Below, piece by piece: positions 8,435 through 17,679 of a DNA stretch of 64,000 nt (the stretch's first letter is position 1; each line of letters begins with the position of its first letter). The DNA comes from Bradyrhizobium sp. LTSP849. GTDB taxonomy: Bacteria > Pseudomonadota > Alphaproteobacteria > Rhizobiales > Xanthobacteraceae. The notes under the pieces are model-generated. The model saw only the letters and a list, made by a program, of their open reading frames with translations. It searched no databases and was not told the origin of the DNA. Location: positions 23,674 through 87,673 of the forward strand of contig NZ_JYMR01000020.1 in the NCBI RefSeq assembly GCF_000938255.1, written 5' to 3'. The translations under genes and the position numbers were made by a program.

Positions 8435-9517
8435 CTAACGCCCCTTGGCCTTGGCCGCGTCCCGGACCAGGCCGTGAATGAAACCCAGTTTGGCAACCAC
8501 CGCGGGCGACAGGATGAACGGATAGAGGTCGCGCATCCCCATCGCGCGGTTGACGCTGTTCATGGCGAAGGTGAACGGCAGCCATGCGTCAACGAGCGTC
8601 TGGACGTCTTTTGCCTCATAGGGGTTGAAGCGGATGCGCGTCGACAACTCCCCATCGCGGTCCACCCGCGGCCGAACCTCCATGCCGAACTCGGAAGCCA
8701 TCTCCAGGGTGTCGACGATGTGGAGATAGTGCGCCCAGGTTTCGGCGAAGTCTTCCCAGGGGTGCGTCGTGGCGTAGGCCGAGACATAGTTCTGCTGCCA
8801 GTCCGGCGGTGCGCCTTCGGCATAATGGCGCTGCAAGGCTTGGCCGTAATCGACCGAATCGTCGCCGAACACCGCGCGGCATTCTTCGAGCCTGTCGCCG
8901 TCGCGCACCAGCACGTCCCAGAAATAGTGTCCGACCTCGTGGCGGAAATGCCCGAGCAGCGTGCGATACGGCTCGCCCATCTCCAGCCTGCGTCGCTCCC
9001 GCTCGATCTCGTCGGTCTCGGTGAGCGCGATCGTGATCAGGCCGTTGTCATGGCCGGTCATGATCTTCTCACCGCTGTTCAGATTGTCGGCAAGGAAGTG
9101 GAAGATCAGGCCGTGCTCGGGATTGTCCTGCCGGGTCTGGAGCGGCAATTTCCAGCGGATCAGGGAATAGAACAGCCGATGCTTGGCCATCTCCAGCTCG
9201 CGCCAGCCGGCGAGTTGCGCGGGATCGGACAGGTCCGGCACGATGCCGTTATGGCGGCAGGCGCGGCAATAACCGGTGCCATCGCCCGTATCCGTCAGCC
9301 AGTTGCAGGCATCATGCTCGGCATTGCGGCACAGCATCCTTCCCTTGCCCTTGTCGGCGAGCGTCGCCCAAGCCACACCATCAGCCTCGCCATCGGGCTC
9401 GAGCGCCGACATCGTCTCCTTCTCCGGCAGGAAGGCGACCCGGTGGCCACAGCGTTCGCAGGCGCGGTTCTCGAAATAGAGGACGTTGCCGCAGGCCTGG
9501 CAGACAAAGAGCTTCAA
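8435..9517 (-). CDS. Putative zinc-binding metallopeptidase with N-terminal zinc ribbon
   Basis: The protein has 360 residues. The N-terminus is a zinc ribbon (CQACGN then CERCGH within the first 25 residues), with further Cys pairs around CNWLTDTGDGTGYCRAC. The middle contains HFRHEVGHYFWD, an HExxH metal-binding motif, with a later conserved DFAETWAHYLHIVDTLE that probably supplies the third ligand. This matches the uncharacterised 'putative zinc-binding metallopeptidase' family (COG4307). The start is TTG at 9517: an AGAGG site lies 8 nt upstream and the zinc ribbon begins immediately, leaving no room for a later start. It stands alone and is cytosolic by sequence. No substrate is known. 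Confidence 0.85.
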   Translation of the reverse strand: MKLFVCQACGNVLYFENRACERCGHRVAFLPEKETMSALEPDGEADGVAWATLADKGKGRMLCRNAEHDACNWLTDTGDGTGYCRACRHNGIVPDLSDPAQLAGWRELEMAKHRLFYSLIRWKLPLQTRQDNPEHGLIFHFLADNLNSGEKIMTGHDNGLITIALTETDEIERERRRLEMGEPYRTLLGHFRHEVGHYFWDVLVRDGDRLEECRAVFGDDSVDYGQALQRHYAEGAPPDWQQNYVSAYATTHPWEDFAETWAHYLHIVDTLEMASEFGMEVRPRVDRDGELSTRIRFNPYEAKDVQTLVDAWLPFTFAMNSVNRAMGMRDLYPFILSPAVVAKLGFIHGLVRDAAKAKGR

Positions 9518-9741
9518 GATTTAGCCTCTTCCGAAAGGGAGCTTTATCAATGAGAGTTATGGTGCCTCGCAAAGACTCGCCCCATCGCCGATCGTTCCAA
9601 TATCCGGAACAAAATGCCAGCCCGGACGTTGATCGGATGGACCTTTTCCCGCGTCTGGCAGGGCGTGGGACCGTTCCTGAGGCTCTTTCCCCTTCGAGCA
9701 ATGGTCATCACGCCCCGTCTGTGTGAATATCGGTCCGGCAC

Positions 9742-12219
9742 GTGCGCACACGCATCACAACGGCCAACGCCTTGAACGATCCTTTGCCCGAAACCATCGC
9801 CGCCGAAAGGCTGCGCCAGCACCTCGAAGAGATCGCGCGCGAGCGCGACAATGCCTATCGCGCGCTCCAGGAGCGCGAGGCGGAGTTGGCACGGATCCAG
9901 CGCATCGGCAAGGTCGGCGGGCTCGAGGTCGACTTCCGCGAAGGTTTCAAGAACCGCCGCTCGCCGGAATATCTGATGATCCACGGGCTGCCGTCCGAGG
10001 CCGCCGATGAGTCCCACGACGACTGGGTCAATCGCATCCATCCCGAGGACCGGGATGCGACCGTCAAACATTTCCTGGAGGCCCTGGCCGGGACCAGCGA
10101 AGACTACACCGCCGAATACCGCATCGTCCGCCCCAGCGACGGCGAGACCCGCTGGATCCGTGTCGTCGCCAAGCTCGAGCGCGATGCCGACGGTCGCGCC
10201 ATCCGCCTCGTCGGTGCCCATATCGACATCACCGCTCAAATGGTCGCGCGCGAGACGCTGCGCGAGAGCGAGGAGCGCTTTCGGCTGATCGCCGACAGCG
10301 CCCCGGTGCCGATCTGGGTCACAAAACTCGACCGCACCCGGTCCTTCGCCAACCAGGCCTATGTCGACTTCGTCGGCCTGCCCTACGACCAGGCCATCGC
10401 CTTCGACTGGCGCAAGGTGTTGCATCCCGACGACCTGCCGCATGTGCTGCAACAATCCGTCCAGGGCGAAGCGTCGCTAAAGCCCTTCGTGCTGGAAGCG
10501 CGCTACAAGGACGCCAAAGGCGAATGGCGCTGGCTGCGCTCGGAATCCCAGCCGCGCTGGGACCCGACCGGCAAGCATATCGGATTCATCGGCGTCGCCC
10601 ACGACATCACCGCCGCCAAGCAGGCCGAGATCGAACTCCGGCAGCTCAACGAGACGCTCGAAGAGCGCATCGTCGAGCGTACCGTCGAGCTCGAATCCAA
10701 CGAGGCCCGGCTGCGCGCCATCCTGGAGACCAGCAACCAGTATCAGGGCCTCGTCAATCTCAAGGGCGAATTGCTCTACGCCAACAAGACCGCTCTCGCC
10801 GGCATTCGCGCGGAAGCGCAGGACGTCATCGGCAAGCCGTTCTGGGAGACGCCCTGGTTCACCGGTTCTCACGGCATGAGCGCGACCGTGCGCGAGGCCT
10901 TCGAGACCGTGTTCAAGGGCGAAGCGGTGCGGATGGAGATGCGTCTACGCCTTCCCATCGGCGAGCGCGATTTCGAGTTTGGCATGCGCCCCGTGCTCGA
11001 CCGCCACGGCAACATCACGGGTGCCGTGCCTGAAATGGTCGACATCACCGAGCGCCGGCGCGGCGAGGAAGCGCTGCGGCAGTCGCAGAAGATGGAGGCG
11101 ATCGGCCAGCTCACCGGCGGCGTTGCCCACGACTTCAACAATCTCCTCACCATCATCCGCTCGGCGACCGACTTCCTGCGCCGGCGCGAACTGCCGGAGG
11201 AACGCCGCCGCCGCTATGTCGATGCCATCTCCGACACCGTCGAGCGCGCCTCCAAGCTGACCGCGCAGCTTCTGGCCTTTGCGCGCCGGCAGCCCCTGAA
11301 GCCGCAGATCTTCAACGTCGGCAGCCAGGTCGAGGGCGTGGCGCAGCTGGTCCGGCCGCTGGTCGGCGGCCGCATCGAGATCGCTGTGGAGGTCCATGAT
11401 GCCGACTGTTTCACCATCGCCGACATCGCCCAGTTCGAGACCGCGCTGATCAACCTCGCCATCAATGCCCGCGACGCCATGGAGGGCGAAGGCCGCCTCA
11501 TCATTGCGGTCCGCAAGGTCTTGGGCATCCCGAGCCTGCGCGCGCAATCGGCGCGCGGCGGCGACTATGTCGCGATCTCGGTCGCCGATACCGGCAGCGG
11601 TATCGCGTCGGAACACCTCGACTCGATCTTCGAGCCGTTCTTCACCACCAAGGAAGTCGGCAAGGGCACCGGCCTTGGCCTGAGCCAAGCTTTTGGCTTC
11701 GCAAAGCAGTCCGAGGGCGACATCGCGGTGACCAGCACGCCCGGCAAGGGTGCGACTTTCACCATCTATCTGCCGCAGGCGCAGAGCCCCGCCGCGGAGA
11801 AGGAAGCAGCAGCCCTGACCCACGAGGCTGCCACCACCGGACGCGGCTATCGCGTGCTGGTGGTCGAGGACAATGACGATGTCGGCCAATTCTCGACCGA
11901 GCTTCTGGAAGATCTCGGCTACGTCGTCCGCCGAGTCGCCCATGCCAATGCGGCGCTGGCCATCCTCGGCGAGAACGAATTCGCCGTCGACCTCGTCTTC
12001 TCCGACGTCATCATGCCCGGCATGAACGGCGTCGAGCTCGCCGGAATCATCCGCGAGCGCTATCCGGGTCTCCCCGTCGTGCTCACCAGCGGCTACAGCA
12101 ACGTGCTCGCCGAAAACGCGCATCGCGGATTCGAGCTGATCCAGAAGCCCTATTCGGTGGAGTCGCTGTCGCGCATTTTGCGCAAGGCGATCACGGAGAA
12201 GCTGTCGGTGGCGCGGTGA
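9742..12219 (+). CDS. Multi-PAS hybrid sensor histidine kinase
   Basis: The protein has 825 residues and no membrane helices. An N-terminal coiled coil (about 20-55) leads into three PAS/PAC units: about 55-170 ending GAHIDITAQ, about 180-295 ending GVAHDITAAKQ, and about 320-440 ending PEMVDITERR. A coiled stretch rich in Glu and Arg (LEERIVERTVELE) joins the second and third. HisKA has His463 in GGVAHDFNNLL. The ATPase domain carries NLAINARDAM, DTGSGIA and GKGTGLGLS. The C-terminal receiver has Asp755 in VFSDVIMPG. The kinase-receiver core closely resembles that of the hybrid kinase at 3394-4914, so they are probably paralogues. The GTG start at 9742 has only a weak ribosome-binding site, so the true start could be slightly later. 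Confidence 0.87.
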   Translation: MRTRITTANALNDPLPETIAAERLRQHLEEIARERDNAYRALQEREAELARIQRIGKVGGLEVDFREGFKNRRSPEYLMIHGLPSEAADESHDDWVNRIHPEDRDATVKHFLEALAGTSEDYTAEYRIVRPSDGETRWIRVVAKLERDADGRAIRLVGAHIDITAQMVARETLRESEERFRLIADSAPVPIWVTKLDRTRSFANQAYVDFVGLPYDQAIAFDWRKVLHPDDLPHVLQQSVQGEASLKPFVLEARYKDAKGEWRWLRSESQPRWDPTGKHIGFIGVAHDITAAKQAEIELRQLNETLEERIVERTVELESNEARLRAILETSNQYQGLVNLKGELLYANKTALAGIRAEAQDVIGKPFWETPWFTGSHGMSATVREAFETVFKGEAVRMEMRLRLPIGERDFEFGMRPVLDRHGNITGAVPEMVDITERRRGEEALRQSQKMEAIGQLTGGVAHDFNNLLTIIRSATDFLRRRELPEERRRRYVDAISDTVERASKLTAQLLAFARRQPLKPQIFNVGSQVEGVAQLVRPLVGGRIEIAVEVHDADCFTIADIAQFETALINLAINARDAMEGEGRLIIAVRKVLGIPSLRAQSARGGDYVAISVADTGSGIASEHLDSIFEPFFTTKEVGKGTGLGLSQAFGFAKQSEGDIAVTSTPGKGATFTIYLPQAQSPAAEKEAAALTHEAATTGRGYRVLVVEDNDDVGQFSTELLEDLGYVVRRVAHANAALAILGENEFAVDLVFSDVIMPGMNGVELAGIIRERYPGLPVVLTSGYSNVLAENAHRGFELIQKPYSVESLSRILRKAITEKLSVAR

Positions 12220-12271
12220 GTGCAAGCTACAACGCAAACTGTCGTCCCGGCGAAGGCGGAGTGTGTAATTC

Positions 12272-12712
12272 ATGAAACCCGCCCTCCTCTCCGCCTGGCA
12301 AACCTGGGCGCTGCTCTCGGCCTGTTTTGCAGCGCTGACCGCGATCTTCGCCAAGATCGGCGTCGAGAACATCAATCCGGATCTTGCGACCTTCATCCGC
12401 ACCATCGTGGTGCTGCTGGCCTTCTCGGTGCTGCTGTTCTTCACCGGCCAGTTCGCCGTGCCGTCGGCTGTCTCGTCAAAAACGTGGCTGTTCCTGGTGC
12501 TGTCGGGGCTCGCAACCGGAGCGTCCTGGCTCTGCTACTTCCGCGCATTAAAACTCGGGCCTGCGACGCTGGTGGCGCCGATCGACAAGCTCAGCGTCGT
12601 GCTGGTTGCTATTTTTGCCTTCGCCTTCCTTGGTGAACGTCCGACCACGCAGGGCTGGGTCGGCATCGCCATGATCGGCGCCGGCGCGGTGCTGCTGGCC
12701 GTGAAGTTTTGA
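12272..12712 (+). CDS. Half-size EamA/DMT family transporter
   Basis: The protein has 146 residues with about five hydrophobic helices and a single EamA domain. LATGASWLCYFRALKLG, APIDKLSVVLVAIFAF and FLGERPTTQGWVGIAMIG are characteristic. Most DMT permeases have two such domains, so this one probably works as a homodimer, as described for single-domain EamA proteins. A GGAG lies upstream of the ATG. The MFS gene follows 65 bp later on the same strand. The substrate is unknown. Confidence 0.82.
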   Translation: MKPALLSAWQTWALLSACFAALTAIFAKIGVENINPDLATFIRTIVVLLAFSVLLFFTGQFAVPSAVSSKTWLFLVLSGLATGASWLCYFRALKLGPATLVAPIDKLSVVLVAIFAFAFLGERPTTQGWVGIAMIGAGAVLLAVKF

Positions 12713-12777
12713 GGCGGAACAAAGCTGCCGCGAGATCAGTTTCTGCCGGGGCGCTTCCAGCCTCGATCGAGAAACCG

Positions 12778-14055
12778 ATGTCGAGCCAAAACCCCGACCA
12801 AGCGAGACAGGCCGGCCGTGCGCTGGACGCAGCGAACTTCTTCCTTGCCGACGTCCGCGACGGTCTCGGGCCCTATCTCGCCGTCTATCTCCTCACGGAG
12901 CAGCATTGGGACGAAGCGCGTATCGGCCTCGTGATGTCGATCGCAACCATCGCCGGCATCGTGGCGCAGACGCCGGCCGGTGCGCTGATCGATACGACAC
13001 GGGCGAAGCGGCTGGTGATGGCCGCAGCCGCAATCCTGGTGACGCTCGCTTCGCTGTCGCTGCCATTGTTTCCGAGCGTCCTGCCGGTTGCGATCTCGCA
13101 AGGCGTTGCACAGGGCGCCGCCGTGGTCTTTCCGCCTGCAATCGCCGCCGTGTCGCTCGGCATCTTTGGCCATGCCGCCTTCACCCGGCGGATCGGCCGC
13201 AACGAGACTTTTAATCACGCCGGCAACGCGGTCGCTGCGGGCCTTGCTGGACTGTCGGCCTATTGGTTCGGGCCAACCGTCGTGTTCTACCTTCTCGGCG
13301 CCATGGCGGTCGCAAGCCTCGTCAGCATCCTCATGATCCCCGAACGCGCTATCGATCACGATCTTGCCCGCGGGTTCGACGACGCCGACACACAGAACGA
13401 CCAGCCGTCCGGTCTCGGCGTGCTCCTTGCCTGCCGCCCGCTGCTCGTCTTCGCGATCTGCGCCCTGCTCTTCCATCTCTCGAACGCAGCGATGCTGCCG
13501 CTGGTCGGGCAAAAACTCGCGCTCCAGGACAAGAACATCGGCACCAGCCTGATGTCGGCCTGCATCGTCGCGGCGCAATTGGTGATGGTGCCGTTCGCGA
13601 TGTTGGTCGGCGCGAAGGCCGACCGCTGGGGCCACAAGCGCTTCTTCCTCGCCGCGTTGCTGATCCTGCCTCTTCGGGGAGCGCTCTATACGTTCTCCGA
13701 CAATCCGTTCTGGATGGTCAGCGTGCAGCTTCTCGACGGCGTCGGCGCCGGCATTTTTGGTGCGATCTTTCCGGTGATCGTCGCCGACCTCATGCGCAAC
13801 ACCGGCCGCTTCAACGTCGCGCAAGGCGCCGTCATCACCGCGCAGAGCATCGGTGCGGCGCTGTCGACGACGCTGGCCGGCTTCGTCGTGGTCGGCGCGG
13901 GCTACAGCGCTGCGTTCATCACGCTCGGCGCGGTGGCCGCGATCGGCGCCATCGTCTGCCTTATCGCCCTGCCCGAGACGCGGCAAATCGCCGATGGCGG
14001 ACCGCGCCCGGAGGGGAAGACACCGGCGCCGGCATCGGCTATCGCTGCCGAATGA
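12778..14055 (+). CDS. MFS transporter
   Basis: The protein has 425 residues with about 12 predicted membrane helices. It begins ANFFLADVRDGLGPYLAVYL, a sequence common in a proteobacterial MFS subgroup of unknown substrate. The intracellular loop GALIDTTRAKRLVM replaces the classic GxLaDrxGrkr motif, and LVGAKADRWGHKRFF is the equivalent in the second half. The frame extends 23 codons upstream to 12709, but ATG 12778 places the first helix at a normal distance. It is followed within 25 bp by the ArsB-like permease, so the two are probably co-transcribed. Drug efflux is a guess; nothing in the sequence shows it. Confidence 0.82.
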   Translation: MSSQNPDQARQAGRALDAANFFLADVRDGLGPYLAVYLLTEQHWDEARIGLVMSIATIAGIVAQTPAGALIDTTRAKRLVMAAAAILVTLASLSLPLFPSVLPVAISQGVAQGAAVVFPPAIAAVSLGIFGHAAFTRRIGRNETFNHAGNAVAAGLAGLSAYWFGPTVVFYLLGAMAVASLVSILMIPERAIDHDLARGFDDADTQNDQPSGLGVLLACRPLLVFAICALLFHLSNAAMLPLVGQKLALQDKNIGTSLMSACIVAAQLVMVPFAMLVGAKADRWGHKRFFLAALLILPLRGALYTFSDNPFWMVSVQLLDGVGAGIFGAIFPVIVADLMRNTGRFNVAQGAVITAQSIGAALSTTLAGFVVVGAGYSAAFITLGAVAAIGAIVCLIALPETRQIADGGPRPEGKTPAPASAIAAE

Positions 14056-14080
14056 GCCAACCTCATTGCAAGGACTGAAC

Positions 14081-15340
14081 GTGCCGAGCGTGCCGCATGA
14101 CGCCATCTGGGCCTGGAGCATCATCGTAGTCGCGACCGCAGGCGTCATCATCCGCCCCTTCCGCCTGCCCGAGGCGATCTGGGCCATGATCGGCGCCGCC
14201 GCGCTGGTCCTGCTCGGCTTGCTGCCCTGGCAGGATGCGCTCACCGGCATCGAGAAGGGCGTCGACGTCTACCTCTTTCTGATCGGCATGATGCTGATCG
14301 CAGAATTGGCGCGGCTCGAAGGCCTGTTCGATTATCTCGCAGCACTCGCAGTGGAATATGCCGGCGGCTCGCCGCAGCGGCTGTTCCTGCTGATCTATCT
14401 CGTCGGCACGCTCGTGACGGTGCTGCTCTCCAACGATGCCACCGCGATCGTGCTGACGCCCGCCGTCTACGCCGCGACGCGCGCGGCCGGCGCCAAGCCG
14501 CTCCCCTATCTCTTCGTCTGCGCTTTCATCGCCAACGCCGCGAGCTTCGTGCTGCCGATCTCGAACCCCGCCAATCTGGTCGTGTTCGGCGCGCGCATGC
14601 CGCATCTGACTGAGTGGCTGCGCCTGTTCGCCCTGCCCTCGGCCGCTTCGATCCTGCTGACCTATGTCGTGCTGCGCCTGACCCAGCACCGCGCGTTAAA
14701 GGAAGAGACCATCGCGCGCAGCGTGCCGCATCCAGAACTCGGCCGCGGCGGCAAGCTGACGGCCGTAGGCATTGTGGCCATCGGTGTCATACTGGTCACG
14801 GCCTCCGCGCTGGACAAGCCGCTCGGCCTGCCGACCTTCATCTGCGGCGTGGTGACGGCCGGCATCGTGCTGCTGATCAGCCGGCAATCGCCCTTGCCCG
14901 TGCTGAAAGGCGTCTCCTGGAGCGTGCTGCCCCTGGTCGGCGGCCTCTTCGTGATGGTGGAAGCGCTGGTGAAGACTGGCGTGATCGGGCAGCTCAGCGC
15001 GCTACTGCATGAGGCGGTCGCGCAATCCGTCCCGCAAGCCGCCTGGAGCGTCGGCATTGCGACGGGGATCGCCACCAACATTGGCAACAATCTGCCGGTT
15101 GGCCTCGTCGCGGGCTCGGTCGCGACCAGCGATCATCTGCCCGCGACCGTGGTCAGCGCGATTCTGATCGGCGTCGATCTCGGGCCCAATTTGTCGGTGA
15201 CCGGCTCGCTCGCGACCATCCTGTGGCTGGTCGCGCTTCGCCGGGAAAAGATCGAGGTCGGCGCCTGGCCGTTCCTCAAGCTCGGCATGCTGGTGACGCC
15301 GCCGGCCCTGATCGCGGCATTGGCGGCCGCGATCAGGTAG
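14081..15340 (+). CDS. ArsB/CitMHS-type anion transporter (arsenic transporter-like)
   Basis: The protein has 419 residues with about 11 membrane helices. VLLSNDATAIVLTPAVYAA and FVLPISNPANLVVFG match the conserved segments of the ArsB/NhaD (ion transporter) superfamily, and ATNIGNNLPVG is the pseudo-symmetric repeat in the second half. GTG 14081 is chosen as start because AAGGA stands 7 nt upstream, although the frame is open further 5'. Family members export arsenite or carry inorganic or organic anions. No ars regulator or arsenate reductase is nearby, so arsenite specificity is unproven. It ends 5 bp from the convergent MFS gene. Confidence 0.8.
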   Translation: MPSVPHDAIWAWSIIVVATAGVIIRPFRLPEAIWAMIGAAALVLLGLLPWQDALTGIEKGVDVYLFLIGMMLIAELARLEGLFDYLAALAVEYAGGSPQRLFLLIYLVGTLVTVLLSNDATAIVLTPAVYAATRAAGAKPLPYLFVCAFIANAASFVLPISNPANLVVFGARMPHLTEWLRLFALPSAASILLTYVVLRLTQHRALKEETIARSVPHPELGRGGKLTAVGIVAIGVILVTASALDKPLGLPTFICGVVTAGIVLLISRQSPLPVLKGVSWSVLPLVGGLFVMVEALVKTGVIGQLSALLHEAVAQSVPQAAWSVGIATGIATNIGNNLPVGLVAGSVATSDHLPATVVSAILIGVDLGPNLSVTGSLATILWLVALRREKIEVGAWPFLKLGMLVTPPALIAALAAAIR

Positions 15341-15345
15341 GCGTT

Positions 15346-16710
15346 CTAGTCGTTCTCGTAGCCGTACACTTCCGGCAGGATGAAGATTGCGGCGAGCAAT
15401 CCGATCAGCGGGAAGATCGCGACGAACAGCGTGGCGCCGGCCTGCCCGATCGCGGCGAACAGCGACGGGAACAGGAAGATCGCCAGGAACGACGGCAACT
15501 TCACGAACATGTAGGCGAAGCCGCTGGCGGTGCCGCGGTATTTCGGCTTCGCGACCATAGTCGGGATCGTCATGCAGTTCGACGCATCCCAGTAATGGCC
15601 CCACAGCATGGCCGCGGCCGCGAACGGCAGCAGGATCTTGTTGTCGGTGTAGAGCGCGAAGGCGGCAACCAGCAGCGAGGCCAGCACGATGCCGAAGCCG
15701 GCGATCGCGATGCCGCGATGGCCGATCTTCGGCGTCAGCAGCGGGCCTACCCAGCCTGACACTGCGGCAAAGCAGAACAGCGCCATCGTCACCAGGTTAT
15801 TGCCGAGCACGCTCGACACGCCGACCATCACGAACAGCACCGGCAAATAGAACGCAAAGGTCGAGAACTCGCTGCCTTGGGCGAAACAGGCGATCCAGCC
15901 GTAGATCGTGGCTCGCCAGCGGATCGGATCTTTCTTGAGATCGGCGATGAAGGCGCTGGTGCTGACCTTCGGCATCACCACGTCCTGGTCGGGCAACATG
16001 GCGAGATCGTCGTTGAACATCTCGCGCGCGACCTTCTTGGCCTCGCGGAAACGCCCCTTCTGCACCAGCCACACCGCCGTCTCCGGCACGTCGTGGCGCA
16101 TGATCAGGATGATGAGTGCCGGCACCGCGCCGAGGCCGAGCGTCACGCGCCACAGCATCTCGTGCTGAATGTCGAGCAGCAAGAAGATCACGATGACGCC
16201 GATGGTGAGAACTTCACCGACCGCGAACATGAACTGCCAGCGATTGCCCATGACCTCACGCTCGCCCTTCGCCATGGATTCCATGATGTAGGTGTAGCCG
16301 GTCGAGATGTCGGAGCCGAGCGGGACGCCGAGCAGGAAACGGATCACGACGAGCCAGCCGACGCTGGGCACGAAGGCCTGCGCCAATGCGAGCACGATGA
16401 ACATCACCATCGTGATCAGGAACATGACGCGGCGGCCGATCTTGTCGGAGAGCCAACCGCCGAGCAGCGCACCGACCAGGGCGCCGCCCTGGGTACCGGC
16501 CGCGGCGAGACCGAGCATCAGCGGATCGGGATTGAACTGCTCGCGGATGAAGATCAGCACGAAGGCGATCGAATAGAGATCCCAGGCTTCGACCAGGATC
16601 GAGGCCATCATCAGCCAGCCGACCTTGTTACCCTTGGGACTGTAGTTCGTGATGAGGTAGCGGACCGCGGCTTCGCTCGCGGTCGGTTGTGGCACGGCCA
16701 TCGTTGACAT
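15346..16710 (-). CDS. MFS transporter, probable sugar-acid permease of the divergent catabolic locus
   Basis: The protein has 454 residues and 12 predicted helices. The MFS signature GGWLSDKIGRRVMFL lies after helix 2, and the large cytoplasmic loop between helices 6 and 7 is as expected. ATG 16710 is supported by GAGAGGA 6 nt upstream, in preference to a further upstream in-frame start. It lies 24 bp downstream of the GntR regulator and is co-oriented with it. The opposite side of the divergent promoter carries sugar-acid catabolic genes, so import of an aldonate- or uronate-type substrate is the likely role (inference from context). A long conserved Asp-rich loop (DLAMLPDQDVVMP) precedes helix 7. 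Confidence 0.83.
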   Translation of the reverse strand: MSTMAVPQPTASEAAVRYLITNYSPKGNKVGWLMMASILVEAWDLYSIAFVLIFIREQFNPDPLMLGLAAAGTQGGALVGALLGGWLSDKIGRRVMFLITMVMFIVLALAQAFVPSVGWLVVIRFLLGVPLGSDISTGYTYIMESMAKGEREVMGNRWQFMFAVGEVLTIGVIVIFLLLDIQHEMLWRVTLGLGAVPALIILIMRHDVPETAVWLVQKGRFREAKKVAREMFNDDLAMLPDQDVVMPKVSTSAFIADLKKDPIRWRATIYGWIACFAQGSEFSTFAFYLPVLFVMVGVSSVLGNNLVTMALFCFAAVSGWVGPLLTPKIGHRGIAIAGFGIVLASLLVAAFALYTDNKILLPFAAAAMLWGHYWDASNCMTIPTMVAKPKYRGTASGFAYMFVKLPSFLAIFLFPSLFAAIGQAGATLFVAIFPLIGLLAAIFILPEVYGYEND

Positions 16711-16734
16711 GTCTGGTCCTCTCTTCAAAACTCT

Positions 16735-17502
16735 TTACGCGCCGAGTAGCGGCTCGATGCTGCAATCGAGCAGGCGCGGGTCGATCCCCGCCTCCATGCC
16801 CGTGAACATGTGATCCATGTAATCGATCAGTGCATCGCTCGCCTTCACGGCGCCCTCGACGTGGCGGCCGGCGACCGCACTGAGAATGGCGAGGTGGTGA
16901 TCGATCGTGCCTGACAAATCGGTTTGCCCAGGCATGAAGCGGTGGTGGATGTAGCCGATGCGGCGGTACAGCGTGTGCAGCGGCCGCAGCGTATGCACGA
17001 GAAAGGGCTCGCCCGCCGCCTCCAGCACCAGCGCGTCGATGCGGCGGTCGATGCTGTTGAATTCGTCGAGGGTCAGGCTCGCGCGGCGCTCGCGCAGCAA
17101 ACGCTCGATGTGCAGCGCCTGATTGCGGTGCGAGAGGCTGGCGCGATCAGCCGCAAGGCGGATCACGAAGCGCTCCATGTCGCGACGCAGACCGAGCAGC
17201 ATGCGCTCACGCGCCAGATCAATCGGCGCGATGTGCAGGCCATGGCGCGGGCGAATGATGATGAGCGTATCGTTGGAGAGACGATTGACGGCGTGATGCA
17301 CCGGCGTGCGGCCGAAGCCCGTGATCTGCTGCAATTCCAGCATGGTCATGAACTGGCCGGGCTTGAGTTCGCAATGGACGAGGAGCTCTTCGATCCTCTG
17401 ATAGGCCAACTCGAAAAAGTTGAGACGGTTGCGCCGAGAGGGCTTGCCCTCGCCGTCGTCCTCCGTCCTCACCAACTCGAGCGCGCGCTTGCGCCGTGCC
17501 AT
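16735..17502 (-). CDS. GntR-family transcriptional regulator (FadR/FCD-like)
   Basis: The protein has 255 residues. The N-terminal winged helix (about 25-95) contains LAYQRIEELLVHCELKPGQ, then TGFGRTPVHHAVNRLSND. The C-terminal all-helical part has arginine- and histidine-rich positions (HHHLAILSAVAGRHVEGAVKA) typical of FCD metal/ligand-binding domains. Two ATGs are close together: GGAGG lies only 2 nt before ATG 17508 but 8 nt before ATG 17502, so 17502 is taken. It is divergent from the dehydratase operon and leads the downstream MFS gene. It probably represses both units from the palindrome at 17572-17587 and is relieved by a sugar acid (inference). Confidence 0.87.
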   Translation of the reverse strand: MARRKRALELVRTEDDGEGKPSRRNRLNFFELAYQRIEELLVHCELKPGQFMTMLELQQITGFGRTPVHHAVNRLSNDTLIIIRPRHGLHIAPIDLARERMLLGLRRDMERFVIRLAADRASLSHRNQALHIERLLRERRASLTLDEFNSIDRRIDALVLEAAGEPFLVHTLRPLHTLYRRIGYIHHRFMPGQTDLSGTIDHHLAILSAVAGRHVEGAVKASDALIDYMDHMFTGMEAGIDPRLLDCSIEPLLGA

Positions 17503-17550
17503 TTCCATTTCCTCCCGTCGGCCTGCGCTCGTTGCAGGGCGGCGCCTTAT

Positions 17551-17587
17551 TTGTGAAACTCCTAAAACATGTTGTGATATATTACAA
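17551..17587. promoter_or_regulatory. Likely GntR operator in the divergent promoter region
   Basis: The 16-bp sequence TTGTGATATATTACAA (17572-17587) is palindromic at 14 of 16 positions. Its left half, TTGTGA, recurs at 17551-17556, exactly 21 bp (two helical turns) upstream. The palindrome contains TATATT, a plausible -10 for the rightward genes. The stretch is clearly A/T-richer than its surroundings. Binding by the adjacent GntR protein is inferred. Confidence 0.5.
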
Positions 17588-17679
17588 GCAGAGGTAAGAC
17601 TTTCGCCGGCGCGCGACATGTTGCGGTGCGGAATGAAAACACGAGGGCGCGAGGCGCCTGTAACGGGAGGAGAGTTGCC

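Noticed and set aside
14081..15340. ars operon identity for the ArsB-like gene
   Set aside because: No arsR, arsC or arsH neighbour; the ArsR-family gene at 25368 lacks metal-binding Cys and is 10 kb away.
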